From contig NZ_SBHM01000007.1 of assembly GCF_004028095.1 (NCBI RefSeq), positions 2,604,001-2,668,000 of the forward strand: a stretch of DNA of 64,000 nt. The letters are read 5' to 3'. The translations under genes and the position numbers were made by a program. This DNA comes from Paenarthrobacter ureafaciens (GTDB lineage Bacteria > Actinomycetota > Actinomycetes > Actinomycetales > Micrococcaceae). A model generated the notes under the pieces. It was given only the letters and a program-made list of their open reading frames with translations, did no database searches and was not told the DNA's origin. This document shows, piece after piece, positions 9,473 to 17,899 of the stretch; within the stretch, counting starts at the first letter, position 1; each line of letters opens with the position of its first letter.

Positions 9473-9757
9473 GGGCCATCTGACGTGCAGGTATTCGATG
9501 TGATGCTGAATACCCGGTATGCATTTTGATTGGCTCGTTTATAACAAATCGGTTACTGTGAACCAAATAGCCGGGGTCGGGGAAGGCCTTCGGACAACTG
9601 GTTCGGCAAGATCCGGACTCACCAGTTGAATGTAGTGACGGCGCAGCAGCCGGCAGTGAAGCGTGGGACCGGGCGTGAGCCAAGCCCCTCTGTTTTGCCG
9701 CTGGTGTTTCTTTGCGCTTTTCCCCGTGCCCGGATGGTCTGAGAGTTATGGGCAAAC
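9473..9757 (+). promoter_or_regulatory. tatD-rpfB intergenic region with candidate promoter and inverted repeat
   Basis: This 285-bp stretch holds no gene. Just after tatD is an inverted repeat, GGTATTC (9490-9496) and GAATACC (9508-9514), separated by 11 bases. TATAAC at 9540-9545 could be a -10 box, but no good -35 lies at the right distance. The rest is a GC-rich leader of about 200 nt. I looked for the c-di-AMP riboswitch known upstream of some actinobacterial rpf genes and could not recognise its conserved blocks. Confidence 0.35.
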
Positions 9758-10909
9758 GTGATCAAGTTCTTCACAACGGACGGCAAGTTCAGTTTCCTCA
9801 AAGTGGGCGCGCAAGTGCTGGTGTTAGTAGCACTCGTAGCCGGTGTCGTTGCCTTCGTGGGCAACAACAAGACGGTCACCTTGAACGTCGACGGAAAAGT
9901 GAGCTCCATCCAGACCTTTGGCGGAACCGTCGACCAGGTGGTCAAGGCAGCCAAGGTTGAACTGAAGAACGATGACCGGGTGACCCCCGCGCTGGATTCC
10001 CGGGTGGAAAACGGCTCCGTGGTGAACGTCAACCTCGCCAAGGCCGTCTCCATCGAACTGGACGGCGCCCGGAAGACGGTCAACACCAACGCTCCCGATG
10101 TGGCCGGCCTGGTCAGCGAACTCGGCGTCGCCGGTTCTTCCGAAATTTCCCAGCCCAAGGATGCTTCCCTCGAAGTCCAGGGTTCCTTCGTGTCCATCTC
10201 CACGCCCAAGACCATCAGCCTCGTAGCCGACGGCAAGGACACCAGCACCACCACCACGGCCTCCGACGTCGCCGAGGTCCTCAAGGACGCCGGGATCACC
10301 GTGGGTGCCAATGACCGCGTCTCCCAGCCGAGCAACGCCCCCATTGTCCAGGACATGGTCATCAAGGTCTCCCGCGTGGACACCAGCAAGACTGCCGAGA
10401 CCACCGAGGAAGTCCCGTTCGAGAGCGTCAAGAGCGAAAGCGCAGAGCTCTACAAGGGTGAGGAAAAGGTAACGCAGAAGGGCGTTGCCGGCTCCGTGGT
10501 CAAGACGTTCAAGCTGGTCCTCGTGGATGGCCGTGAAGCCTCCCGCACCCTCGTCTCCAGCAACGTGACCACCCAGCCCGTCACCGAGAAGGTGGCTGTT
10601 GGAACCAAGGCACGTCCGGTGGCAGCAGCGAAGGCGGCCGCTCCCGTATCCAGCGGCCCCACCGGTGCTCCCAACGAAGCAATGTGGGACCGTATTGCCC
10701 AGTGTGAATCCGGCGGCAACTGGTCCATCAACACCGGCAACGGCTACTACGGCGGCCTCCAGTTCTCCAGCCCCACCTGGCTCGCCAACGGTGGTGGCGC
10801 CTACGCTCCGACGGCCAACCTTGCCACCAAGGCACAGCAAATCGATATCGCCAACCGCCTCTACGCCAAGAACGGTCTCCGCGACTGGGGCTGCGCGCAC
10901 GCAGCCTAG
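9758..10909 (+). CDS. rpfB: Resuscitation-promoting factor RpfB
   Basis: This secreted muralytic enzyme cleaves peptidoglycan and helps dormant cells resume growth. After an N-terminal membrane helix (about residues 14-34, VLVLVALVAGVVAFVG) come three DUF348 repeats (about 36-80, 92-135 and 148-192), a G5-like segment (about 195-275) and a C-terminal transglycosylase domain with WDRIAQCESGGNWSINTGNGYYGGLQF, where the glutamate of QCESGG is catalytic. The chain ends with a cysteine in DWGCAHAA that can pair with QC. The start is GTG 9758; the ATG at 9748 is out of frame. It precedes rsmA by 26 bp, so co-transcription with rsmA-ispE is likely. Confidence 0.94.
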   Translation: MIKFFTTDGKFSFLKVGAQVLVLVALVAGVVAFVGNNKTVTLNVDGKVSSIQTFGGTVDQVVKAAKVELKNDDRVTPALDSRVENGSVVNVNLAKAVSIELDGARKTVNTNAPDVAGLVSELGVAGSSEISQPKDASLEVQGSFVSISTPKTISLVADGKDTSTTTTASDVAEVLKDAGITVGANDRVSQPSNAPIVQDMVIKVSRVDTSKTAETTEEVPFESVKSESAELYKGEEKVTQKGVAGSVVKTFKLVLVDGREASRTLVSSNVTTQPVTEKVAVGTKARPVAAAKAAAPVSSGPTGAPNEAMWDRIAQCESGGNWSINTGNGYYGGLQFSSPTWLANGGGAYAPTANLATKAQQIDIANRLYAKNGLRDWGCAHAA

Positions 10910-10935
10910 CCCGGCGCAGACGATACGATACCTAG

Positions 10936-11817
10936 GTGACTGAACCGAATTCCGAACCCGCCGCCGTCGCGCCTTTGCTGGGCGCAACTGACATCCGACG
11001 GTTAGCCGAGGAAATCGGTGTCCGCCCCACCAAGACCCTGGGGCAGAACTTTGTGATCGACGGCAACACCATTCGCAGGATCGTGTCCGCGGCCGGCATC
11101 GACCCGGACGAGACCGTGCTGGAAGTTGGACCAGGCCTTGGCTCGCTGACGTTGGGCCTGCTGGACGCGGCCCGCGAGGTAGTCGCCGTCGAAATCGATC
11201 CCGTGCTGGCCGGCAAGCTGCCGGAGACCGTCCGTACCTGGCGGCCCCAGGCCGAGGAGCGCTTCCACCTGGTGCTGTCCGATGCCATGAAGGTGACCGA
11301 ACTGCCGGTGGAGCCCACTGCCTTGGTGGCCAACCTGCCCTACAACGTGGCCGTCCCGGTGGTGCTGCATCTGCTCCAGCACTTCCCGGGCCTGCGCCAC
11401 GGCCTGGTGATGGTGCAGGACGAGGTGGCCGACCGCCTCGCGGCGTCGCCAGGTTCCAAGATCTACGGCGTCCCGTCCGTCAAGGCCGCCTGGTACGGGC
11501 GCATGCGCAAGGCCGGTGTGATCGGCATGAACGTGTTCTGGCCGGCACCCAAGATCCATTCGGGCCTGGTGGAATTCACGCGCCACGAGCCGCCCGCCAC
11601 CCACGTGACGCGGGACCAGGTCTTCGCCGTCATCGACGCCGCGTTTGCGCAGCGGCGCAAGACGCTCAGGGCTGCGCTGGCGGGTTGGGCAGGCGGTGCC
11701 GTGGAGGCCGAACGGTGCCTGGTAGCTGCAGGGGTGGACCCCACCGCACGCGGCGAAGTCCTGGACATTGGCGCGTACGTGCGGATCGCCGAAGCGCGCC
11801 ACCCGGCAGCAGTATGA
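10936..11817 (+). CDS. rsmA: 16S rRNA dimethyladenosine transferase RsmA (KsgA)
   Basis: RsmA dimethylates the two adjacent adenines near the 3' end of 16S rRNA (A1518 and A1519). The SAM-binding motifs are [28 protein letters not shown] and [11 protein letters not shown], and the catalytic motif is [13 protein letters not shown]. The C-terminal helical domain has [13 protein letters not shown]. The 293-residue length is normal. The start is a GTG 26 bp after rpfB. Its TGA overlaps the ATG of ispE by four bases, so translation of the two is probably coupled. Confidence 0.96.
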   Translation: MTEPNSEPAAVAPLLGATDIRRLAEEIGVRPTKTLGQNFVIDGNTIRRIVSAAGIDPDETVLEVGPGLGSLTLGLLDAAREVVAVEIDPVLAGKLPETVRTWRPQAEERFHLVLSDAMKVTELPVEPTALVANLPYNVAVPVVLHLLQHFPGLRHGLVMVQDEVADRLAASPGSKIYGVPSVKAAWYGRMRKAGVIGMNVFWPAPKIHSGLVEFTRHEPPATHVTRDQVFAVIDAAFAQRRKTLRAALAGWAGGAVEAERCLVAAGVDPTARGEVLDIGAYVRIAEARHPAAV

Positions 11818-12806
11818 CCCCGGGAATCCGCAGGCCCGGGGAACTGCCCTACCAAGGGGAGCGCTTCCGTGCACGCACGGTCCGGGTGAAAGCGCCCGGC
11901 AAAGTCAACGTCTCGCTGGCCGTTGGACCCTTGCGACCCGATGGCTACCACTCCGTGGCCAGCGTCTACCTGGCAGTGTCCTTGTACGAGGAGGTTGCTG
12001 CGACCAGCACTGAAGCCCCCGGGATCACCGTCAGCATCAGCCCGGCGAGCACCTTGGACCTGGACGGCGTCGATATCCCGCTGGATGAGCGCAACCTGGC
12101 TTACAAGGCAGCCGCTGTGATGGCCGAGATGTCGGAGAAGCCAACCGGCGTTCACTTGGAGATCACCAAGCGCGTTCCCGTCGCCGGCGGGATGGGCGGG
12201 GGGTCCGCCGATGCCGCGGCCACGCTGTTGGCGTGCGATGCCCTGTGGAACAGCGGCCTCTCCCGCGAGGAACTTGCCCACGTGGCCGCCGAACTTGGTG
12301 CGGATGTGCCGTTCTCGCTCCTGGGGGGGACCGCGGTCGGGCTCGGGGTAGGCGACAAGCTCTCGCCGGCACTGGCCAAAGCGCAGGTGGACTGGGTGCT
12401 GGTTTTCGCCGACTACGGACTGTCGACCCCGGACGTATTCCGCACGCTGGATGGGCTGCGGGATTCGGAAGGCGCGGAGGTTCCGGAACCCGTGGAGGTG
12501 GATCCGACCATCCTCCAGGCCCTACGGAACGGCGATCCTGAAACCCTGAGCCGGGTCCTCGTCAACGATCTGCAAAGAGCCTCGATTGCCCTGGCCCCGC
12601 AGCTTCGCGACACAATCGGGCTTGGGGAGGCGCAAGGCGCCCTGGCCGGAATGGTCTCAGGCTCCGGACCCACCGTGGCCCTCCTGGCGAGGGATCCCGG
12701 CGCCGCCTCCGTGCTGGCCGAAGACCTGACACATCGGGGGCACAACGCCATCGCTGTGCACGGACCCGTGCCAGGCGCCCGGATCATCTCCGATACCCTC
12801 CTTTAG
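11814..12806 (+). CDS. ispE: 4-diphosphocytidyl-2-C-methyl-D-erythritol kinase IspE
   Basis: IspE phosphorylates CDP-methylerythritol in the MEP route to isoprenoids. The GHMP-kinase signatures are [22 protein letters not shown] near the N terminus, [19 protein letters not shown] for ATP binding and [10 protein letters not shown] near the C terminus. The ATG at 11814 overlaps the rsmA stop (ATGA), giving 330 residues; the reading frame remains open upstream but that part lies inside rsmA. A 15-bp imperfect direct repeat follows the stop. Confidence 0.95.
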   Translation: MTPGIRRPGELPYQGERFRARTVRVKAPGKVNVSLAVGPLRPDGYHSVASVYLAVSLYEEVAATSTEAPGITVSISPASTLDLDGVDIPLDERNLAYKAAAVMAEMSEKPTGVHLEITKRVPVAGGMGGGSADAAATLLACDALWNSGLSREELAHVAAELGADVPFSLLGGTAVGLGVGDKLSPALAKAQVDWVLVFADYGLSTPDVFRTLDGLRDSEGAEVPEPVEVDPTILQALRNGDPETLSRVLVNDLQRASIALAPQLRDTIGLGEAQGALAGMVSGSGPTVALLARDPGAASVLAEDLTHRGHNAIAVHGPVPGARIISDTLL

Positions 12807-12834
12807 TAGCTCCCTGCCTTTAATAGCTCCCTGC
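12803..12834. repeat. Short direct repeat after ispE
   Basis: Two copies of TTAGTAGCTCCCTGC / TTAATAGCTCCCTGC lie 17 bp apart, with one mismatch. The first includes the ispE stop codon. It looks like a local duplication of the gene end. Confidence 0.7.
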
Positions 12835-12860
12835 ACACCAGCTCCAGAAAGTAGTACCCA

Positions 12861-14690
12861 TTGGCCCACCTGCTTGGCGGCGAAAACCTCTCTGTCACCT
12901 ATGGCACCCGCACCGTGCTCGACGGCGTCACCCTCGGTTTGGAGGATGGCGACCGGATTGGCATGGTCGGCCGTAACGGCGACGGAAAGTCCACCCTCAT
13001 GCGGCTGCTTGCGCTGCGATCCACTCCGGACTCGAGCCGGGTCACCAAACGCAACGACGTCACTGTGGGCTACCTGGACCAAAGCGACGTGCTCGACGGC
13101 GACCTGACGGTGGGTGCCGCGATCGTCGGCGACCAAGCGGACCACGAATGGGCTGCGAACCCGAAGATCCGGGAAATCATGGGCGGCCTCGTAGGTGACG
13201 TTGACTGGCACGCCAACGTGCACTCGCTCTCCGGTGGCCAGAAGCGGCGGGTGGCACTGGCCAAGCTCCTGATCGGCGACCACGACGTCATCATGCTGGA
13301 CGAACCGACCAACCACCTCGACGTCGAAGGCGTTGCCTGGCTGGCGCGGCACCTCAAGTCACGCTGGCGCGCCAACCAAGGCGCGTTCCTGGTGGTCACC
13401 CACGACCGCTGGTTCCTCGACGAGGTCTGCAACTACACCTGGGAAGTCCACGACGCCATGGTGGACATGTTCGACGGCGGGTACGCCGCCTACGTCCTGG
13501 CGCGCGCCGAGCGCGACCGCATGGCCGCCGTCGTCGAGAATAAGCGCCAGCAACTGGTCAAGAAGGAACTCGCCTGGCTGAGGCGTGGCGCACCGGCCCG
13601 GACCTCCAAGCCCAAGTTCCGCATCGAAGCCGCCAACGAGCTCATCTCCGACGTCCCCGAACCCCGCGACTCCGTGGCGCTGAGCAAGATGGCCACCGCC
13701 CGGCTGGGCAAGGACGTGCTGGACCTTGAGAACATCACCCTCGATTTTGAGGGAGGCGAATCCGGGCAGAAGCTGTTCAACAACATCACGCTGCGGTTGG
13801 CGCCGGGGGAGCGCCTGGGGCTGGTGGGGGTCAACGGCGCCGGCAAGTCCACGCTGCTGCGGCTCCTGAACGGCGACATCCAACCAACGTCGGGTCGGCT
13901 CAAGCGCGGTAAGACCGTGGTCACGGCTGTCCTTACACAGGACGTGAAGGAACTTGACGAGGTCTCGGACCTCCGTGTCATTGAGGTTATTGAACGCGAG
14001 AAGCGCTCGTTCAGCGTTGGCGGCAAGGAGTTCACGGCCGGGCAACTGGTGGAGCAGTTGGGCTTCACCAAGGAAAAGCAGTGGACGCCGGTCTCCGACC
14101 TGTCCGGTGGTGAGCGCCGCCGCCTCCAACTCCTGCGCCTGCTGGTGGGGGAGCCCAACGTCCTCATGCTGGACGAGCCCACCAACGACCTCGACACCGA
14201 CACCCTGGCCGCCGTGGAAGACGTCCTGGACGGCTGGCCCGGAACGCTGGTGGTTGTCAGCCACGACCGGTACCTGCTGGAGCGCGTCACCGACCACCAA
14301 ATGGCCTTGCTCGGTGACGGGAAGCTCCGTGGGCTGCCCGGCGGCGTGGACCAGTACCTCGAACTGCGCGAAGCCGCCCTGGCTTCCGGGTCCCTTGCCG
14401 GTTCCACCGCACCTACCGCCGGTTCTGCGGGAGGTTCGGCTCCGACGTCGGCGGATGGACCCAGCGAGGCCGAAAAACGCGAAGCGCGGAAGGACCTCAA
14501 CAGGATCGACCGTCAGCTCGGAAAGTTGGCCCAGCAGGAGGAGAAGCTCCACGCCCAGATGGCAGCCAAGTCCGAATCCGGCAACTTCGACGCCCTCGGG
14601 GAACTCAACGCCAAGCTGCAGGAACTGCTCGAGGAGAAGGAAGGCCTGGAGCTCGAGTGGCTCGAAGCCGCTGAAGTCCTAGGGGAGTAA
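12861..14690 (+). CDS. ABC-F family ATPase (Uup/EttA type)
   Basis: This soluble duplicated ABC ATPase has no membrane segments. The first nucleotide-binding domain has GRNGDGKST, the LSGGQKRR signature and MLDEPTNHLD; the second has GVNGAGKST, LSGGERRRLQ and MLDEPTNDLD. A charged linker of about 80 residues joins them, and a C-terminal Lys/Glu-rich coiled coil follows a low-complexity Ala/Gly/Ser stretch, as in Uup-like proteins. ABC-F proteins act on the ribosome or in DNA-related roles; this subgroup is not assigned. The start is TTG 12861 in the context of a weak binding site. It holds this same place after ispE in many actinobacteria. Confidence 0.92.
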   Translation: MAHLLGGENLSVTYGTRTVLDGVTLGLEDGDRIGMVGRNGDGKSTLMRLLALRSTPDSSRVTKRNDVTVGYLDQSDVLDGDLTVGAAIVGDQADHEWAANPKIREIMGGLVGDVDWHANVHSLSGGQKRRVALAKLLIGDHDVIMLDEPTNHLDVEGVAWLARHLKSRWRANQGAFLVVTHDRWFLDEVCNYTWEVHDAMVDMFDGGYAAYVLARAERDRMAAVVENKRQQLVKKELAWLRRGAPARTSKPKFRIEAANELISDVPEPRDSVALSKMATARLGKDVLDLENITLDFEGGESGQKLFNNITLRLAPGERLGLVGVNGAGKSTLLRLLNGDIQPTSGRLKRGKTVVTAVLTQDVKELDEVSDLRVIEVIEREKRSFSVGGKEFTAGQLVEQLGFTKEKQWTPVSDLSGGERRRLQLLRLLVGEPNVLMLDEPTNDLDTDTLAAVEDVLDGWPGTLVVVSHDRYLLERVTDHQMALLGDGKLRGLPGGVDQYLELREAALASGSLAGSTAPTAGSAGGSAPTSADGPSEAEKREARKDLNRIDRQLGKLAQQEEKLHAQMAAKSESGNFDALGELNAKLQELLEEKEGLELEWLEAAEVLGE

Positions 14691-14703
14691 GCCCGCCCCA
14701 GCA

Positions 14704-14766
14704 ACGCTCTATCACGTCCCGTCGGTTTGCGGGGGTTGCTCTTTCACGTCCCGTCGGTTTGTGGGG
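14704..14766. repeat. Two-copy 32-bp repeat over the 3' end of the VOC gene
   Basis: Two near-identical units of about 31 bp (14704-14734 and 14736-14766) share TCACGTCCCGTCGGTTTG and the preceding CTCT. The second copy encodes the last residues and stop of the VOC gene; the first is non-coding. In inverted orientation the sequence resembles the tandem repeat at 15179-15317 (CTCTATCAC followed by TCCCG), with the same 32-bp spacing. Confidence 0.8.
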
Positions 14767-15160
14767 CCGGTTCGTACCCCAGGAGCCAGTGCAGGCCGTA
14801 GCGGTCTATCACCTGACCATCAGATGCGCCCCACGGCTTCGGGCCCAAGGGATCGACTACCTTGCCGCCGTCGGCGAGTTTGTCGAACCACTGGTGGAGA
14901 ACCGCCGGGGCAGCTGTGCCAAGGAGCGAGAGCATGAGGCCCTCCATGCGGACGCTTGGCCCACCCTCCGAGGCGTCGGCTCCAGCAAGGCTCACTGGTC
15001 CGTCGAGGACGCCGTGTGCGATTGCGTCTGCCGGTCCGTCAACGCGTCCAAATTCCTCATAGGAGTAGAGGGCAAGAGTGCCGCCGAAGACTCCCACGTA
15101 GAAGGTAAGAGCCTCGCGCGCAGTGCCGGGGAAGAGGGCGTAAATCTGCAGTGCAGTCAT
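14744..15160 (-). CDS. VOC family (PhnB-like) protein
   Basis: The 138-residue protein matches the single-chain PhnB/3-demethylubiquinone-methyltransferase-like branch of the vicinal oxygen chelate superfamily: YALFPGTAREALTFYVGVFGGTLALYSYEEFG at the N terminus and the closing pattern KPWGASDGQVIDRYGLHWLLGYE. Members are small metal-fold proteins whose activities are mostly undetermined. The gene stands alone on the minus strand between two arrays of the same repeat family, and its final codons lie inside one repeat copy, which suggests the C terminus has been extended or altered by the repeat. Confidence 0.85.
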   Translation of the reverse strand: MTALQIYALFPGTAREALTFYVGVFGGTLALYSYEEFGRVDGPADAIAHGVLDGPVSLAGADASEGGPSVRMEGLMLSLLGTAAPAVLHQWFDKLADGGKVVDPLGPKPWGASDGQVIDRYGLHWLLGYEPAPQTDGT

Positions 15161-15178
15161 TCCGGGATCCTATCCGCC

Positions 15179-15317
15179 GTGATAGAGGAATGCCCGTAGG
15201 CGGCCGGGATGTGATAGAGGAACGCCCGTAGGCGGCCGGGATGTGATAGAGGAACGCCCGTAGGCGGCCGGGATGTGATAGAGGAACGCCCGTCAGCGGC
15301 CGGGAAGTGATAGAGGA
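15179..15317. repeat. Tandem repeat, 32-bp unit, four full copies plus a partial one
   Basis: Units at 15179-15210, 15211-15242, 15243-15274 and 15275-15306 share GTGATAGAGGAACGCCCGT and then GGCGGCCGGGAT; an 11-bp start of a fifth unit runs to 15317. The first three copies differ by one base, and the fourth has TCA for TAG in the middle. There are no unique spacers, so it is not a CRISPR. It fills the gap between the divergently placed VOC start and the TetR stop. Confidence 0.95.
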
Positions 15318-16004
15318 TCAAGGGGCGGAGCGGAGGGCGGGCTCCTTTTGGAGGCCGGTCAGGCCGTTCCACGCCAGGTTCACCAGGTGTGCCGCCACGG
15401 CCCTCTTGTCCGGCTGCCGGCTGTCCAGCCACCATTGGCCCGTCATCGCCACCATGCCCACGAGCATTTGCGCGTACATGGCACCGTCCGCGGCGCTGAA
15501 ACCGCGGCGGGCGAACTCGTCGGACAGCAGGTGTTCCACCCTGGCGGTGACATGCGAGAGCAGGGTGGAGAAGGCACCTTCGGGTTGCGACGGCGGTGCG
15601 TCACGCATGAGGATCCGGAAACCGTCGGTGCGTTCCTCGATGTAGCCCAGCAGTGCCAAGGCCGCCCGCTCCACCAGGACGCGGGGCTTGGCCTCGGTGC
15701 TGAGGGCCTCGGTGATGGAGTCCAGCAGGATCCGGAATTCCGCATCGACCACCTGCCGGTAGAGGCCCTCCTTGGAACCGAAGTGCTCGTAGATGACCGG
15801 TTTGGAAACCCCGGCAGTCGCCGCGATTTCCTCGATGGTGGTGCCGTCCAGCCCGCGGGTAGCGAATAGTGACCGGCCAATCCCGATGAGCTGCTCGCGA
15901 CGTTGTTGGCCGGTCATCCTGGCACGGACCGTGGTGCCGCCGGAGGCGTGTTCCGAGGGCCCGCGGGACGGGATTGACCGGGAAAATTCAGTGCGCTTGC
16001 TCAC
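15318..16004 (-). CDS. TetR/AcrR family transcriptional regulator
   Basis: The 228-residue protein has a TetR-type helix-turn-helix: RREQLIGIGRSLFATRGLDGTTIEEIAATAGVSKPVIYEHFGSKEGLYRQVV (about residues 36-88), followed by an all-helical ligand-binding domain ending near LVNLAWNGLTGL. I place the start at GTG 16004; the frame stays open to 16109 but that extension is not conserved in character. The stop abuts the last unit of the tandem repeat. The target genes cannot be read from the context. Confidence 0.88.
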   Translation of the reverse strand: MSKRTEFSRSIPSRGPSEHASGGTTVRARMTGQQRREQLIGIGRSLFATRGLDGTTIEEIAATAGVSKPVIYEHFGSKEGLYRQVVDAEFRILLDSITEALSTEAKPRVLVERAALALLGYIEERTDGFRILMRDAPPSQPEGAFSTLLSHVTARVEHLLSDEFARRGFSAADGAMYAQMLVGMVAMTGQWWLDSRQPDKRAVAAHLVNLAWNGLTGLQKEPALRSAP

Positions 16005-16145
16005 TTGTCCATCATGCACCACCGGCGGTATTCGAGCCGGACAGGACCGCTGATACCGTGCCGAACGGGCATTTCCGGGCCGGTCCGTGCCGGTCAAGTC
16101 GCGAAGCACGCAAAGGTCATGGCAAACTAGTTTCTTGTGTGTGCA

Positions 16146-16175
16146 TCCCGGTTAGCCGGGAAGGCTTCCAAGCCT
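16146..16175. other. Two adjacent perfect small hairpins upstream of tRNA-Gln
   Basis: TCCCGG-TTAG-CCGGGA (16146-16161) is followed at once by AGGCTT-CC-AAGCCT (16162-16175). They lie about 30 bp before the tRNA gene. No T tract follows, so a terminator role is doubtful; they may be a transcript feature or a protein site. Confidence 0.4.
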
Positions 16176-16204
16176 CAGGACTTGGGCTCGCCGGGCATGC
16201 ACGG

Positions 16205-16276
16205 TCCGCTCTGGTGTAACGGCAGCACCCCGGCCTTTGGAGCCGTGGAGTATAGGTTCGAATCCTATGGGCGGAA
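16205..16276 (+). tRNA. tRNA-Gln (anticodon UUG)
   Basis: The acceptor stem TCCGCTC pairs with GGGCGGA (one T-G pair). The D arm is GGTGTAACGGCAGC, the anticodon loop CTTTGGA gives anticodon UUG, and the T arm is ATAGGTTCGAATCCTAT. The outermost anticodon-stem pair looks mismatched (C opposite T). The CCA end is not encoded. The gene sits between the TetR regulator and glmU. Confidence 0.93.
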
Positions 16277-16397
16277 CGGTCGGAATGCGCTCCACTCTGT
16301 ACCTGGAACGGCTCGAGCGGTGTCTGGGTCCAAGGCTTGGATGGCAGTATTCCGAAGCCGGGTCATCCGGGACAAACCGAGCAAGGAGAGCCAGTAC

Positions 16398-17897
16398 GTG
16401 AGCCCCGAAACCACCGGTCCCGCAGCGGTCATCGTCCTGGCCGCAGGTGCCGGAACGCGAATGAAGTCGCGGACTCCCAAGATTCTCCACGAAATCGGCG
16501 GTCGTTCCATGGTTGGCCACGCCATCCTCGCCGCCCGTTCGCTTAACCCGCAGAGGCTTGCCCTTGTGGTCCGCCACGAGCGTGACCGCGTGGCGGGGCA
16601 CATCTCAACGCAGGACCCCGAGGCCCTGATCGTGGACCAGGACGACGTTCCCGGCACGGGACGCGCCGTGGAAGTGGCGCTGAAGGCCCTCGATGCCCAG
16701 GGCGACGTCACCGGCACCGTGGTTGTCACCTACGGCGATGTTCCCCTGCTCACGGGTGAATTGTTGGGTGAACTGGTCTCCACCCACGAATCCCAGGGCA
16801 ACGCAGTGACGGTCCTGACCGCGGTCCTGGACGACGCCACCGGCTACGGCCGGATCCTTCGTGCCGAAGACGGAACCGTGCTGGGTATCCGCGAGCACAA
16901 GGATGCGTCGGAGGAAGAACGCAGCATCCGCGAGATCAACTCCGGCATTTACGCCTTCGATGCCGCCGTCCTTCGCACCTCCCTGGAAAGCGTCACCACG
17001 GACAACGCCCAGGGTGAGATGTACCTGACCGACGTCCTTGGCCTGGCGCGCGACGCCGGTGGCCGGGTTGCCGCCGTCGTCACCAATGACCGCTGGCAGG
17101 TTGAAGGCGCCAACGACCGCATCCAGTTGTCCGCGCTGGGCGCCGAGCACAACCGCCGCATCATCGAATCCTGGATGCGCGCCGGAGTGACGGTAGTGGA
17201 CCCTGCGACCACCTGGATCGATTCCACCGTGACCCTGGACGAGGACGTCAGGCTGCTGCCCAATACGCAACTGCACGGTTCCACCACCGTGGCGAGGGAC
17301 GCCGTCGTCGGTCCTGACACGACGCTCACCGACGTGCACGTGGGTGAGGGCGCCAAGGTTGTCCGCACGCACGGATCCGGTTCCACCATCGGCGCCAAGG
17401 CAAGCGTTGGACCGTTCACCTACCTTCGCCCCGGCACGGTCCTTGGCGAGACGGGCAAGATCGGCGCCTTCTATGAGACAAAGAACGTCACCATTGGCCG
17501 CGGCTCCAAGCTGTCCCACCTCGGGTACGCCGGTGACGCCGAAATCGGCGAGGACACCAACATTGGTTGCGGCAACATCACAGCCAATTACGACGGCGAG
17601 AAAAAGCACCGTACGGTGATCGGCTCGGGCGTCCGCACGGGTTCGAACACGGTCTTCGTGGCCCCGGTGACCGTAGGTGACGGCGCCTACAGCGGTGCCG
17701 GCGCCGTGATCCGCAAGGACGTGCCCGCAGGTGCCCTTGCCCTCAACGTCGCCGCCCAGCGGAACGCCGAAGGCTGGGTCCTGGCCAACCGTGAAGGCTC
17801 CGTCTCCGCCCGCCTTGCCGAAGCGGCACTGGAACCGCGGCTGGCTGCCGCCCCCACATCTTCACCATCCCCGGCAACCACAGAAGAAGGCAAATAG
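16398..17897 (+). CDS. glmU: Bifunctional UDP-N-acetylglucosamine pyrophosphorylase / glucosamine-1-phosphate acetyltransferase GlmU
   Basis: GlmU makes UDP-GlcNAc, the precursor of peptidoglycan, in two steps. The N-terminal nucleotidyltransferase has VLAAGAGTRMKS and VTYGDVPLL; the C-terminal left-handed beta helix has LRPGT, ETKNVTIGRGSKLSHLGYAGD and IGCGNITANYDG. The GTG at 16398 follows AAGGAG and gives 499 residues; the frame is open back through the tRNA gene, which is artefactual. A tail of about 40 residues rich in Ala, Ser and Thr ends the protein. prs starts two bases after the stop. Confidence 0.96.
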   Translation: MSPETTGPAAVIVLAAGAGTRMKSRTPKILHEIGGRSMVGHAILAARSLNPQRLALVVRHERDRVAGHISTQDPEALIVDQDDVPGTGRAVEVALKALDAQGDVTGTVVVTYGDVPLLTGELLGELVSTHESQGNAVTVLTAVLDDATGYGRILRAEDGTVLGIREHKDASEEERSIREINSGIYAFDAAVLRTSLESVTTDNAQGEMYLTDVLGLARDAGGRVAAVVTNDRWQVEGANDRIQLSALGAEHNRRIIESWMRAGVTVVDPATTWIDSTVTLDEDVRLLPNTQLHGSTTVARDAVVGPDTTLTDVHVGEGAKVVRTHGSGSTIGAKASVGPFTYLRPGTVLGETGKIGAFYETKNVTIGRGSKLSHLGYAGDAEIGEDTNIGCGNITANYDGEKKHRTVIGSGVRTGSNTVFVAPVTVGDGAYSGAGAVIRKDVPAGALALNVAAQRNAEGWVLANREGSVSARLAEAALEPRLAAAPTSSPSPATTEEGK

Positions 17898-17899
17898 GA

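Noticed and set aside
9473..9757. c-di-AMP (ydaO-type) riboswitch upstream of rpfB
   Set aside because: Known upstream of some actinobacterial rpf genes, but I could not find its conserved blocks or pairing here; a covariance-model search would settle it.
15179..15317. CRISPR array
   Set aside because: Units are contiguous without spacers and no cas genes are near.
15157..15435. A minus-strand peptide with repeated ITSRPPTG-like units
   Set aside because: It is only the translation of the 32-bp tandem repeat. The period of 32 is not a multiple of three, so the peptide pattern shifts frame from unit to unit.
16137..16397. N-terminal extension of glmU
   Set aside because: It would read through the tRNA-Gln gene; GTG 16398 has AAGGAG and starts right at the GlmU domain.
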